A stretch of DNA of 64,000 nucleotides from Burkholderiales bacterium. GTDB lineage: Bacteria; Pseudomonadota; Gammaproteobacteria; Burkholderiales; Ga0077523. The stretch is taken from positions 1 through 64,000 of the forward strand of contig JAIEQG010000034.1 in the NCBI GenBank assembly GCA_019747905.1, written 5' to 3'. This document shows positions 1 to 7,745 of the stretch, piece after piece; the first letter of the stretch is position 1, and each line of letters begins with the position of its first letter. The notes under the pieces are model-generated. The model ran no database searches. It saw nothing but the letters and a program-made list of their open reading frames with translations, and was not told the DNA's origin. Position numbers and translations under genes: made by a program.

Positions 1-26
1 CCAAATGCTCGCAAACACTTGGAAAG

Positions 27-144
27 CCTCGTGCTTCGGAGGTTTCGCCACCTCGCTGATGAAATTTCCGGGCTAGTGTGCTTGAACCGTTGATTTAGGA
101 AGACACGATTCGACGCGAAAACGAGGAGCCTCCGACGCACGAAG
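27..144. repeat. Imperfect inverted repeat in leading non-coding stretch
   Basis: Bases 27-42 (CCTCGTGCTTCGGAGG) and 129-144 (CCTCCGACGCACGAAG) are close to reverse complements of one another, separated by 86 bases. Nothing else is recognised in bases 1-146. It may be a transcription end or a remnant of an element boundary; the function is not known. Confidence 0.3.
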
Positions 145-146
145 CA

Positions 147-428
147 CTACCGCCGGGCGTACCCCGTCACCGAGCACTCGATGACCGCATCGGCCACCCT
201 CAGCGCCCGCGAATCGAGCGCCAGGATATCGGCCTCGCTGAACGTCCCGCTGCCCCGTTCGATGGCAGTGACCAGCTCGGTCAGCACATGCGCCTCGCGG
301 GTGTGGGTCTCGGCTATCAGCTCATCTATGGCTGCGTAGGGGTACCGGACGAGCGAGCGCGGCGGAGGCGGCAGTCGCTCGGCCCGCTGCCGGATCATCG
401 TGCAGAAGGTGGGAAGGTCGCAGAGCAT
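147..428 (-). CDS. Small hypothetical protein
   Basis: A 93-residue protein whose function I do not recognise. It is rich in charged residues, has no signal peptide or membrane segment, and ends in an arginine pair. Its ATG lies two bases after the stop of the upstream small gene (431-682), so the two are probably one translationally coupled transcript. The context is an accessory island with an SOS box at 729-744 upstream of this pair. It could be a phage- or island-borne protein. Confidence rests on the tight coupling rather than on homology. Confidence 0.5.
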   Translation of the reverse strand: MLCDLPTFCTMIRQRAERLPPPPRSLVRYPYAAIDELIAETHTREAHVLTELVTAIERGSGTFSEADILALDSRALRVADAVIECSVTGYARR

Positions 429-430
429 GG

Positions 431-682
431 CTAGACCTGCGCGGGGTCGGGTTTCTGGAGCAGCTCAGCGCCGACCGCCAGCCAGGACCGATGCTGCATC
501 TTGTAGTGCCTGTAGAGCCTCCGCTCGTAGGTAACGCGCACGACGCCCACGCCCTGGACATCGAGCCTCACGTCGCGGTAGTCCTCGGTGTCTGTCTCCG
601 GGTTGGGGAGCATGCGGGAACCGCCTGCGATGATCTGGCCCGGTATGCGAGCCATCAGCCTGGGCTCTGTCTGTTCGTCCAT
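431..682 (-). CDS. Small hypothetical protein
   Basis: An 83-residue unrecognised protein starting MDEQTEPRLMARIPGQ. The ATG at 682 is chosen over a TTG further upstream because an AGGGAGG ribosome site (688-694) sits five bases before it. The middle shows alternating hydrophobic and charged residues (DVRLDVQGVGVVRVTYERRL) that look like a beta-rich fold. It is the first gene of a coupled pair with 147-428. The LexA-type box at 729-744 lies 47 bases upstream, so SOS control is plausible. No function is proposed. Confidence 0.55.
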   Translation of the reverse strand: MDEQTEPRLMARIPGQIIAGGSRMLPNPETDTEDYRDVRLDVQGVGVVRVTYERRLYRHYKMQHRSWLAVGAELLQKPDPAQV

Positions 683-728
683 GTCTGCCTCCCTCAAGAA
701 CCGTTAGCGAGGAAGTAATGGTGCAGTA

Positions 729-744
729 CTGTACAGGTGTACAG
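729..744. promoter_or_regulatory. LexA (SOS) box
   Basis: The sequence is CTGT-N8-ACAG (CTGTACAGGTGTACAG), matching the classical LexA operator layout of gamma- and betaproteobacteria and preceded by TA. It lies between two divergent units: the small-gene pair reading left and the SRAP gene reading right. An SOS-associated gene next to a LexA box is internally consistent. Confidence 0.75.
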
Positions 745-855
745 CCATCACCTTTTCTTGTGTTACCCTGATTGGCGGCGGGGAGCCGCTGCGCGGGGTC
801 GGCCGACGGCCTCAGCGTAGACTTCGGGGTTAGCGACAGCTCTCCGGGGCGACAG

Positions 856-1815
856 ATGTGCTATTCGGCTCAGATCGAGGCGAACTACAAGGCTTACGTG
901 AAGATGTTCGGGGCCGACATCAGCCTTCGTGAGTTCTACCGCCTCTACTGGCTGAACGCCCAGGGCAGCCGGGTGAAGTACCCCAAGGCAATGGAAGCGG
1001 CATTTGCCCATCCCACGACGGACGCCGAGCGGGAGATCAAGGCCCTGATCGATGAATTCCACAAGGCCGAGACGATGCGCCTTGAGACGGAGCTATTCGC
1101 TCTGCGCAAACGGTTTGCCGATGCCGAGAGAAAGCTGCAAGAGAAACCCACCAAGACGGCCGCTGAGAGCGCTCGGATCGCGAAGTCGAAGATCGATCAG
1201 ACCCTCCGCCGCCTGGACGATCTGTCCCGCACGGAGTTGAAGCCGCGGGACAGCCGCATCTTTCCGGGTTACTTCTTCCCGGTGATGGTCATGGAACATG
1301 GCAAACTCGTGGTCAAGCCGATGCGCTACCAGTGCCGGCCCGCGGGCAAGCCTACCTTCTACGACACCAAGTATCCCGGCACCTTCAATGCCCGCCGGGA
1401 CAACCTCGAAGGGTTCTGGAAGGGACAGTTCGGGCACACGCACGGCGTCATGGTTGCCAGTGCCTTCTACGAGAACGTGGATCGCCACCTTGTTGAAGGC
1501 CGCGAGCTGGCTAAGGGTGAGAAGGCCGAGAACGTGATCCTGGAGTTCCGTCCCGGAGGCGGTCAGGTCATGTATCTAGCCTGCCTCTGGTCACACTGGA
1601 CCGGCAACGGCGAGGGGGATTTGCTGTCGATCGCCGCGATTACTGATGAGCCTCCGCCGGAAGTGGCTGCTGCCGGGCATGACCGTTGTGTCATTCCACT
1701 CAAGCCCGAGAGCATCGCGGCTTGGTTGAACCCTGACCCCAAGAACCTCGCCGCTTCTTACGCGATCCTGGACGATCGCGAGCGTCCTTACTACGAGCAT
1801 CGCCTTGCGGCCTAG
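856..1815 (+). CDS. SOS-response-associated peptidase / SRAP (YedK/HMCES-type) protein
   Basis: A 319-residue SRAP-domain protein. The family binds abasic sites in single-stranded DNA through a covalent thiazolidine bond to Cys2. The start is set at ATG 856 because only this start exposes Cys2 (MCYSAQ) after methionine removal; a longer open frame upstream would bury it. Other expected catalytic residues are visible: Asn178 in TFNAR, Glu206 in AFYEN and His275 in the GHDRC segment. Residues 58-125 form a highly charged, coiled-coil-like insertion that YedK lacks, making this longer than the usual 220-240 residues. A LexA box lies 112 bases upstream. The neighbour downstream has a HEPN-like motif. 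Confidence 0.88.
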   Translation: MCYSAQIEANYKAYVKMFGADISLREFYRLYWLNAQGSRVKYPKAMEAAFAHPTTDAEREIKALIDEFHKAETMRLETELFALRKRFADAERKLQEKPTKTAAESARIAKSKIDQTLRRLDDLSRTELKPRDSRIFPGYFFPVMVMEHGKLVVKPMRYQCRPAGKPTFYDTKYPGTFNARRDNLEGFWKGQFGHTHGVMVASAFYENVDRHLVEGRELAKGEKAENVILEFRPGGGQVMYLACLWSHWTGNGEGDLLSIAAITDEPPPEVAAAGHDRCVIPLKPESIAAWLNPDPKNLAASYAILDDRERPYYEHRLAA

Positions 1816-1836
1816 CTCCGGTCCAACGCCACTGAC

Positions 1837-2364
1837 ATGAGTGCCCCAACCCTCACGGAACAGGACGAACTCTTCATTGCACTCGGGAAGATCGTCGCGG
1901 CCTGGGGAGCCCTAGAGGCAACGACCAAAGTCGCCGCGGGAGCGTTGGGGGCCTTTCCAAACGTCCGCGTGGCGTGGACGGCATTCGATCGAACGCCGAT
2001 GTCGGCGGTAGTTCGGGTGGCGCGCACGCTCGCTGCAAGCGCAGACATGGATGAGGCCCTGCGGGCTCGCTATGACGACCTACTAAGCCGCATCGGAGGA
2101 TCGCTTCTGGACCGGCGGAATCGTGCAATTCACGACATGTGGTTATTCCCGGGAGAGAGCCCGTTGACTGGCGATACCACTCCCCTTACTCATTTCACTC
2201 GCGTGCAGATCACTACAGGGAAGCGCTTCGCCCTGGATCATCTGGAAGTCACACCGGCATCGTTGATTGAGACCGGCAAGGCGATCTATGACGCTGAGAG
2301 CGAGTTGATCGAACTCATGAATGAGTACTCGGCCACTAAGGGGAAGCGCGAGCAGCAACTATGA
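1837..2364 (+). CDS. Hypothetical protein with HEPN-like RNxxxH motif
   Basis: A 175-residue protein, mostly alpha-helical in appearance, carrying LLDRRNRAIHDMW with R94, N95 and H99. This fits the R-N-x3-H motif of HEPN ribonuclease-type domains, which occur in toxin and antiviral proteins, but a motif alone is weak evidence. It starts 21 bases after the SRAP stop, so the two are probably co-transcribed; no strong ribosome site is seen. No paired nucleotidyltransferase or antitoxin was recognised next to it. An alternative is an ordinary helical protein of unknown function. Confidence 0.6.
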   Translation: MSAPTLTEQDELFIALGKIVAAWGALEATTKVAAGALGAFPNVRVAWTAFDRTPMSAVVRVARTLAASADMDEALRARYDDLLSRIGGSLLDRRNRAIHDMWLFPGESPLTGDTTPLTHFTRVQITTGKRFALDHLEVTPASLIETGKAIYDAESELIELMNEYSATKGKREQQL

Positions 2365-2376
2365 TGGGCTTCGGCT

Positions 2377-2571
2377 TTAGCCCATCGAGTCAATCTCGCG
2401 CTGTGCCTCGCGAATCGCTTCCTTCAGCATGAGTTCTTCTGACTCCAATGGGCGGTCCCTCCCTTGGCGCAACGGTCCGGTGTCTATCTGATAGGCCCAA
2501 GTCCACCCGTTGCCTCGCTTGGTCGTCTCAACCGAGATGGTACGACCCTTGTAATCGATCTTCTCTTGCAC
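2377..2571 (-). CDS. Small hypothetical protein
   Basis: A 64-residue protein starting VQEKIDYKGRTISVETT (GTG start). The GTG at 2571 is favoured over longer starts because a GGGAG ribosome site precedes it by about seven bases. The pattern 'KIDYKGRTI.V ... GWTWAYQID' followed by an amphipathic C-terminal helix (LKEAIREAQREID) resembles small beta-sheet-plus-helix proteins that are common in Burkholderiales, which I cannot name. It is convergent with the HEPN-like gene, 12 bases apart. Confidence 0.5.
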   Translation of the reverse strand: MQEKIDYKGRTISVETTKRGNGWTWAYQIDTGPLRQGRDRPLESEELMLKEAIREAQREIDSMG

Positions 2572-2789
2572 GCTCGTCTCCCGGAAGCGTTGAGCAACGA
2601 AGGGCCGCCCGCGCCCGGCGGACGGCCCAAGATGGTCATATGCGCCGTCCCTTCTTCGACGAACGCGCCCCGGCATTCTAGAGCGATCCCGGTTACCGCT
2701 TTGGGGTAGGAGAAGCGACTGCTATCGAAGTCGCCCCGGCGTCGCGCAGGGACACTCGGGTGGGAAGCGTGTACGAGTTGAGCCCGCGC

Positions 2790-3299
2790 TCATCTGCTGT
2801 TCAGAAGCTTCTTCTTCTGCGCTTCGAATTCCGCATCACTCAGGATGCCACGCTTGCGGAGATCATCCAGCTTTATCAATTCGGAGTACACGTCGGGTTG
2901 GCGCTTGGTCTCGTCCGTTGTTTTCACGTCTACCGATGCTTTTCCAGTGGATTCGATCACCATATCCGGGCGCGGCACCAGGATGACCTTCTGCGCGTCT
3001 GGATCAGATGCATCAACGACACGAAACTGATACTCGACCGACGCGAAGTGCCCGATGTACATGGGGGATTCGTGCAACGTCACGGGAACGGCGACCTTGC
3101 CTTGCTTAGCGGCGAATTCGTTCGCCTCACGGATCACGTCGGCCTTCATCGCAGAGGCGTTGCCGAATACTCCGCCCTTGTCCGTTCGAGAAAGCATGTA
3201 GGTATCCGGACCTAGCTTCACGATGCCCGGATTAGCGCATCCCGAGGCAACGAAGCCGACTACTATTGCCGCAACCATGAGAGTCAAACGGCGAGCCAT
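2790..3299 (-). CDS. SHOCT-domain lipoprotein
   Basis: A 169-residue lipoprotein. ATG 3299 is chosen because an AGGAG ribosome site lies just upstream and the next 20 residues form a signal peptide ending in the lipobox-like VASG-C21. The last 34 residues (YSELIKLDDLRKRGILSDAEFEAQKKKLL region) are a typical SHOCT domain, a short C-terminal oligomerisation or binding module. The central part is unassigned. It is probably anchored in the envelope. The gene stands alone on the minus strand in the island. Confidence 0.75.
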   Translation of the reverse strand: MARRLTLMVAAIVVGFVASGCANPGIVKLGPDTYMLSRTDKGGVFGNASAMKADVIREANEFAAKQGKVAVPVTLHESPMYIGHFASVEYQFRVVDASDPDAQKVILVPRPDMVIESTGKASVDVKTTDETKRQPDVYSELIKLDDLRKRGILSDAEFEAQKKKLLNSR

Positions 3300-3568
3300 C
3301 GCGAACTCCTGAAACCTGTTAGGGGACGAGGGAATCATACATGCAGGAATCAAGCTGTCGCCGAGCAAACTGTTTCTGCAAAGCAAGGGCTTGTCGCAGC
3401 GGCAACAGCAGCACCGCGCTATAACTGCGTTGTCGGTTCCTGCTGTCCGTTTGGACATCAGCCGACGGCTCGTTAGCCTGTAGAAACTCCCCCTTCGCCC
3501 GAGGCGCCGGCATTGCGGCCGACCGGTGCCCGAGGCTGTGAAGGCCGCGTGTTGACGCGGAGGTACAC

Positions 3569-3886
3569 ATGGCAGATGCCAAGTATCGGGTCTATGCCCT
3601 CGACCATTTCGACATGGAATCGAGCTAGATACCCATCGGGGACGTTGACGATGAGGAAGACGCGCGCGAGATCGGTATCCGGCTACTCATTGCCTTCGTT
3701 CGCGACACGCTGGATGCGGGTCACGAGAAGACCGCAGAGGATGTCCATAAAAACTGGCTCTGCCACGGCGAGACCGTAAGGGTCTGGGCACGCGACGGGA
3801 GTCCGTGCGGGCCCCTGGACGACGGTGCATGCGTCATCGCGCTTGCCCAGGCGACGATCGCAATGAGGGAGCCCGCGACCGTATGA
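3569..3886 (+). pseudogene. Small conserved-looking gene interrupted by one TAG
   Basis: An ATG at 3569 with a GGAGG ribosome site opens a 105-codon frame whose only interruption is TAG at 3626-3628 (codon 20). Before the stop it reads MADAKYRVYALDHFDMESS. After it the frame continues with protein-like composition (GDVDDEEDAREIGIRLLIAF and onward, including WLCHGETVRVWARDG). The frame ends at a TGA that overlaps the ATG of the next frame by ATGA, as in intact operons. A CAG-to-TAG change would explain the stop. No function is recognised. An alternative is a short downstream protein from an internal start. Confidence 0.55.
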
Positions 3887-4116
3887 AGGCCAAAGCCGCA
3901 GGGCTGAGCGCTGTTGCCGTGTTGGCGACGTTGGGCGCGCTCACCATGGTCGTGAGAGCGTACCAGCAGGACACCGTCTACCTGACCGACTCCAGCGGGC
4001 AGCTCCTCGCGAAGTTCGACGGGTACAGCTAGAAGAGCACGAACCACTGGCTCTTCGAGAACGCGCGCCTCGGGCTGAAGATGTACAAGCCCGATCTCAA
4101 CTACCGCTGCGAGTAG
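3883..4116 (+). pseudogene. Small membrane-anchored protein interrupted by one TAG
   Basis: The frame starts with ATG overlapping the previous stop (ATGA). It encodes MKAKAAGLSAVAVLATLGAL, a hydrophobic N-terminal anchor or signal, then QDTVYLTDSSGQLLAKFDGYS, then TAG at 4030-4032. The frame stays open for 27 further codons (HWLFENARLGLKMYKPDLNY) to TAG at 4114. The continuation looks like the natural C-terminus. Alone, the first part is a 49-residue membrane peptide. This is the second adjacent gene with a single amber codon. No function is recognised. Confidence 0.5.
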
Positions 4117-4120
4117 CCGT

Positions 4121-4370
4121 CTAGCGGTGTCCGGCGACCTTCGCCTTGGCCATGGGGGCGCCGGCCGTGCCGGGTACCAAAGTGCGCACCTTCACAGGCG
4201 CGGGCTTCAGGACCGGCAGGCGGGGTTGCCTGGACCGCGATCACCATCGATGCGAATGGCGGTCCGAAGAGCGTCGCAACGATGAGGGAGCTCTTCGACG
4301 CGAGTCCAATGCCGGTGATTGCTCCAAGAGTGAGAGCAATGACCACAGCGGTAACGATCAAGAAAAGCAC
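4121..4370 (-). pseudogene. Small membrane protein, apparently frameshifted
   Basis: A GTG start at 4370 begins two hydrophobic segments (LFLIVTAVVIALTLGAITGI and SSLIVATLFGPPFASMVIAV). The frame then runs into arginine/glycine-rich sequence. Removing one C from the run at 4222-4225 gives a natural tail, RLPVLKPAPVKVRTLVPG...MAKAKVAGHR, and a stop at 4121. I therefore read this as a one-base frameshift in a homopolymer (true mutation or sequencing error). No ribosome site is clear. Function unknown. Confidence 0.45.
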
Positions 4371-4809
4371 TGGGCAAGTCTTCTATCTTTCCCGTTGATA
4401 CTCCAACTCCCATCGAACAATGCGGTAGCCATGAGTTCGGATCTGGAGACAGTGGAGCGTGAGGCACGCAGGCATGGCCGGAACGACGGCGATCGGGCGC
4501 ATGTTCATGATCGAGCCCGGCAATTGACTGCGGCGTGCAGCTTGAATGAACGCCCACGGACAAGAGGGTTTCGAAAACCCGACGTCTTGCGACGACGCAA
4601 TTCATACTCTCGAGAAACGCACACACTCTGCAAATGACGCGAACCTCTGAGTGACGGCGGAGTCGGAGTCGCAGTGGCGCAATTTGCACCGATCAATGTG
4701 GAACCGACCGAGAAGAGTTGATGGTGCCATTGAGCGCACGCCGTAGTCCGTTCTGATCGGCGCATGGTCTTGCACCTGTCACAAGCCCTCGCCATCGCAG
4801 GAGAGCAAG
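4371..4809. other. No gene recognised
   Basis: A stretch of about 440 bases with no convincing coding frame. It holds a small palindrome, GGGTTT-CGA-AAACCC (4566-4580), and the ribosome site AGGAGAG of the next gene. It may contain decayed coding sequence like its left neighbour. Confidence 0.4.
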
Positions 4810-5040
4810 ATGTTCATTCCCGAATCTGATGATGACTTCTTCCCGGACGATCATGACCGTGACCCGTTCAATGAGCAGATCGACGAGGCGACGCACGGCA
4901 ACGCTGCGGAGGATTTGTTCAGCGAACAACCACGCGACCCATCCGAGGCATCGAGCGCCGATCTTCATGGCCAGTTCGAAGGAGATGTACACGCTGGCTT
5001 GATGGCCCGCATCGCTACCGGCGGTGCGATCAAGGAGTGA
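4810..5040 (+). CDS. Small acidic hypothetical protein
   Basis: A 76-residue, strongly acidic protein (starts MFIPESDDDFFPDDHDRDPF) with a good AGGAGAG ribosome site before ATG 4810. It has no membrane segment or cysteine pair. The acidity suggests a DNA-mimic-like or partner-binding protein, but that is only inference. It sits alone in the island between broken genes. Confidence 0.55.
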   Translation: MFIPESDDDFFPDDHDRDPFNEQIDEATHGNAAEDLFSEQPRDPSEASSADLHGQFEGDVHAGLMARIATGGAIKE

Positions 5041-5141
5041 CCACGCGAAGCGCGGTGAGGGCACGCGGTTGCGGACCATGAGTGACGTTCGCCTCGCGGC
5101 GCCAAATTTCTGCAATGCAACTGCGCTCTACTGCATAGGCG

Positions 5142-5621
5142 ATGGCTACCAACCGTACTCGCAGCGCAGGGCCACGAAGCAGATCGTCCCTCTTCGCGCA
5201 CCTATCTCGGGCGGCGCGATCGCCGATTTCGTCGATCGCGGTCGTCCTGACAAGCATGTGCGCGATGACACCGACCGCATCAGCGGCAGTGCCGGAACCG
5301 CAATGCGAGGTCGAAACCACTGCAGGTGATGCCCGTGAGTTCGCCTGCACTCTCGGAGAGAGAGCGGACACGAGACGGTTCCGGATCGAAGCCGGGTTTT
5401 CGGGTAGTCACGATGACACGGTTCTGGACATGACCGCCACTCTGGACGGCAAGCCGGTCGCGTGCGCGGAAGGAAGTACGACCCATTCACAAGGCGTGGA
5501 CGGCGACATTGCACTGGTGTGCCGTTTCGACTTGAAAGCCGAGGCCACTGCCTCTGTCCTCAGGGTGAAGCTTCGTTGGCGGCACGCTGAACCCGCAGAC
5601 TTCAATGTCGCATCGGAATGA
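5142..5621 (+). CDS. Hypothetical secreted protein
   Basis: A 159-residue protein with a basic, long N-terminal region followed by a hydrophobic stretch (ISSIAVVLTSMCAMTPTASA) ending in an ASA-A type cleavage site, so probably exported. The mature part has three or four cysteines (CEVET, FACTL, VACAEG, LVCRF) and alternating strand-like segments, suggesting a small beta-sandwich with disulfides. The true start could be a later codon nearer the signal peptide. It converges on the AsmA-like gene with 19 bases between stops. Confidence 0.6.
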   Translation: MATNRTRSAGPRSRSSLFAHLSRAARSPISSIAVVLTSMCAMTPTASAAVPEPQCEVETTAGDAREFACTLGERADTRRFRIEAGFSGSHDDTVLDMTATLDGKPVACAEGSTTHSQGVDGDIALVCRFDLKAEATASVLRVKLRWRHAEPADFNVASE

Positions 5622-5640
5622 CTATGCGGCGTTGTCTCCG

Positions 5641-7422
5641 TCACGACGACACGTCGGACCGTCGTACGAGCGACACTTCCGGGCGTCGGATGTCGCCATG
5701 GACGCGAATCGCGGAGCGCAGAGCCAGCACGGCCGTCCTCTTGCGTTGTGGACGCAGAAGTATGTCGATGCTCTCATTGCGCAGATCGATGACCCCTGCC
5801 CCGTCCGTACGCGTCTGGTCGGTATCGAACACCAGGGTGCTCGATCTGCCGATTCCGTTCTCGAAGTCGACAGCCAAGGCTGCACCCTGAATCGCAATCG
5901 CGCGGTCGCCGGTGAACATCAGGCGCAGCAGCTTGCCACCGTTGAGGCCGAGCTTTGCATCGAGACGGTTGGAGATCGTGCCGCCATCCATGGAGATCGT
6001 TGCGGTACCGGAGACCCCACCCAGCAACGCCGCCAACGAGCGGCCGTGACTTTGCAGGTCGACGCGTCCTTGTAGTGGTCCCGTGACCAGTGGGCTGCGA
6101 TCGAGCCGGGCCAGCAACTGCTCGACACGGACGCCGTCGATATCGACCGTTGCGCGCACGGCTGGAGACTGTTGTCGCAGGTCCACCACCGCCCGTCCCT
6201 TGACGTGCCCTCCCCCGATCCCCAGGTCCAGCGGTTTCAGGGCGAGGACTCGGTCGCTCAGATCGGCCGTGAAGCGGAGGCTTTCCAGTTCCGGGATAGT
6301 CGCCGACCGGAGTCTCTTTACAGTCACGCTCACATGGGCGTCGAGCCCTGGCGGCCCGATGGAAGACCGAGGCTCGGGGTCGTCCTTCGGCGGGTTCGAC
6401 AGCAGACGCTGGTCACCCACGAGGAAGCCGAAATCTTCCTCATGCGCAAGCGGGCTGTGCAGGGTCGCCCGTACCTTCGCTCGATCCTTCGTAAGGTCTG
6501 CGCCTACGTCGCCATCGAATGCAGTGCTGCCGATCCTGCCATGCAGTCTCGCCAGCGACGTCGTTCCACTCCCGCTGCGAAAACGGCCGCGAATCTCGAA
6601 GGCACGCGATGCCGGCAACGTCGTCCGGAAGAACGGAGCGATCTCAGCGAGCGTGGGTCCGGCCAGCCGCGCGTCGCCTTCGATGGACGATGGTCGGTAC
6701 AGATCGGCAAGCATGCCGTCGAATTCGAGCCGTGTCTTGCCCGTCGTCATCCACGCACGGACGGGAAACGTCTCGTTGGTCTCGATCAAGGTGATCTCGT
6801 GACTGGTCATCGCGGAACCTGCGAACTTCGCACTGCCATAAGTGCCGTGGAACACGATGGAGGCCGGATGGGAAGCTTCGGGTGCGGGACCCTTGTCGCT
6901 GCGCGCGGGCAGGGCTGTCGATGCCGTCAGATCGAGGTCGATGTCACGCCGCACGAATCGAATGTTCACCCGATGCGGTTCCAGTCGCAGCACCTTCACT
7001 CGTCCTGGACCACGATCGTCCGGATTGCGCAGGCGCCAGTTCCTCAAGCCATCGGCCTGGCGCTCCAGGCTCACCTCGGCGTCATGCAGCACGAGGCGGG
7101 TGATGACCGGCCGCCTTTCCCACACGCTCCGCAAGGAGAACGTGAACGATGCCGCACCGACCACCGCCGTCGGACGATCGCTTCCCCACGGTGCGTTCTG
7201 CACGTAGACGTCACGCAAGTGCACCGTGGGCTCCAACGAGAGCCCGACGTCGATATCCAGGCGCCCGATCCGGACCTCGCGCTGCGAGCGGTGGACGAGG
7301 TACTGCTCGACGGGATAGCGAAACCAGTTCCAGTCGAATGCAGCCACCGTGACGGAAAGCAGCGCCCCCACCACCAGAAAGTGGCGCGCCCTTCGTCCGG
7401 GTTTCGGAGAAGCGGGTGTCAT
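5641..7422 (-). CDS. AsmA-family envelope protein
   Basis: A 593-residue protein with one N-terminal membrane anchor (residues 15-30), then an AsmA-type N-terminal domain (LDIDVGLSLEPTVHLRDVYV) and a C-terminal AsmA_2-like segment (LNGGKLLRLMF, DTDQTRTDGAGVIDL, HGDIRRPEVSL). AsmA relatives are elongated bridge-like periplasmic proteins linked to outer-membrane biogenesis and phospholipid transport. The gene is monocistronic and marks the return to high-GC, well-conserved sequence after the island. Its specific role is not deducible. Confidence 0.85.
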   Translation of the reverse strand: MTPASPKPGRRARHFLVVGALLSVTVAAFDWNWFRYPVEQYLVHRSQREVRIGRLDIDVGLSLEPTVHLRDVYVQNAPWGSDRPTAVVGAASFTFSLRSVWERRPVITRLVLHDAEVSLERQADGLRNWRLRNPDDRGPGRVKVLRLEPHRVNIRFVRRDIDLDLTASTALPARSDKGPAPEASHPASIVFHGTYGSAKFAGSAMTSHEITLIETNETFPVRAWMTTGKTRLEFDGMLADLYRPSSIEGDARLAGPTLAEIAPFFRTTLPASRAFEIRGRFRSGSGTTSLARLHGRIGSTAFDGDVGADLTKDRAKVRATLHSPLAHEEDFGFLVGDQRLLSNPPKDDPEPRSSIGPPGLDAHVSVTVKRLRSATIPELESLRFTADLSDRVLALKPLDLGIGGGHVKGRAVVDLRQQSPAVRATVDIDGVRVEQLLARLDRSPLVTGPLQGRVDLQSHGRSLAALLGGVSGTATISMDGGTISNRLDAKLGLNGGKLLRLMFTGDRAIAIQGAALAVDFENGIGRSSTLVFDTDQTRTDGAGVIDLRNESIDILLRPQRKRTAVLALRSAIRVHGDIRRPEVSLVRRSDVSS

Positions 7423-7509
7423 CGTCCCTATTGGACGACGTCAGGCGTTCACCGTCGGTGCGCGAGCGTACACAGCCCCCGGGGGGGCGCACTTCCCGTA
7501 GGCGTGTTC

Positions 7510-7737
7510 CTACGCGGTCTGGCCGGCCTTGGGCAGTTGCTTGGCCGCTTCCAAGGCCAGCGGAATGAGGCCGCTACCGCCCTGGTCGACGTGCGCGGCC
7601 AGCGCCTTGCGCATGCGCGGATCCCAGAACCGCTGGATGTGGCCGAGCACGCCCTTCACGGCCTCTTCGTGATCGGGTTCCGAGTGGAAGAAATGCGCGA
7701 TGTCGTTGGCCATCTTGACCAGGCGTTCGATATCCAT
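7510..7737 (-). CDS. fdsD: NAD-dependent formate dehydrogenase delta subunit
   Basis: A 75-residue protein beginning MDIERLVKMANDIAHFFHSE and ending in a helical stretch, matching the small FdsD subunit of soluble, molybdenum-dependent NAD formate dehydrogenases. The ATG at 7737 is chosen because the sequence from there is the family's normal length. FdsD is needed for active enzyme but carries no cofactor. It is the last gene of the operon, eight bases after fdhD. The order G-B-A-C-D is that of Cupriavidus. Confidence 0.88.
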   Translation of the reverse strand: MDIERLVKMANDIAHFFHSEPDHEEAVKGVLGHIQRFWDPRMRKALAAHVDQGGSGLIPLALEAAKQLPKAGQTA

Positions 7738-7745
7738 GGAAGGCG

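Noticed and set aside
3569-4116. Genetic recoding of TAG
   Set aside because: The SRAP gene and others nearby end in TAG at natural C-termini, so TAG is a working stop; simple mutation explains the two ambers better.
4566-4580. tRNA T-arm remnant (GGGTTT-CGA-AAACCC) as an attachment site
   Set aside because: Stem and loop lengths do not fit a T-arm, no acceptor or anticodon parts flank it, and no integrase is seen.
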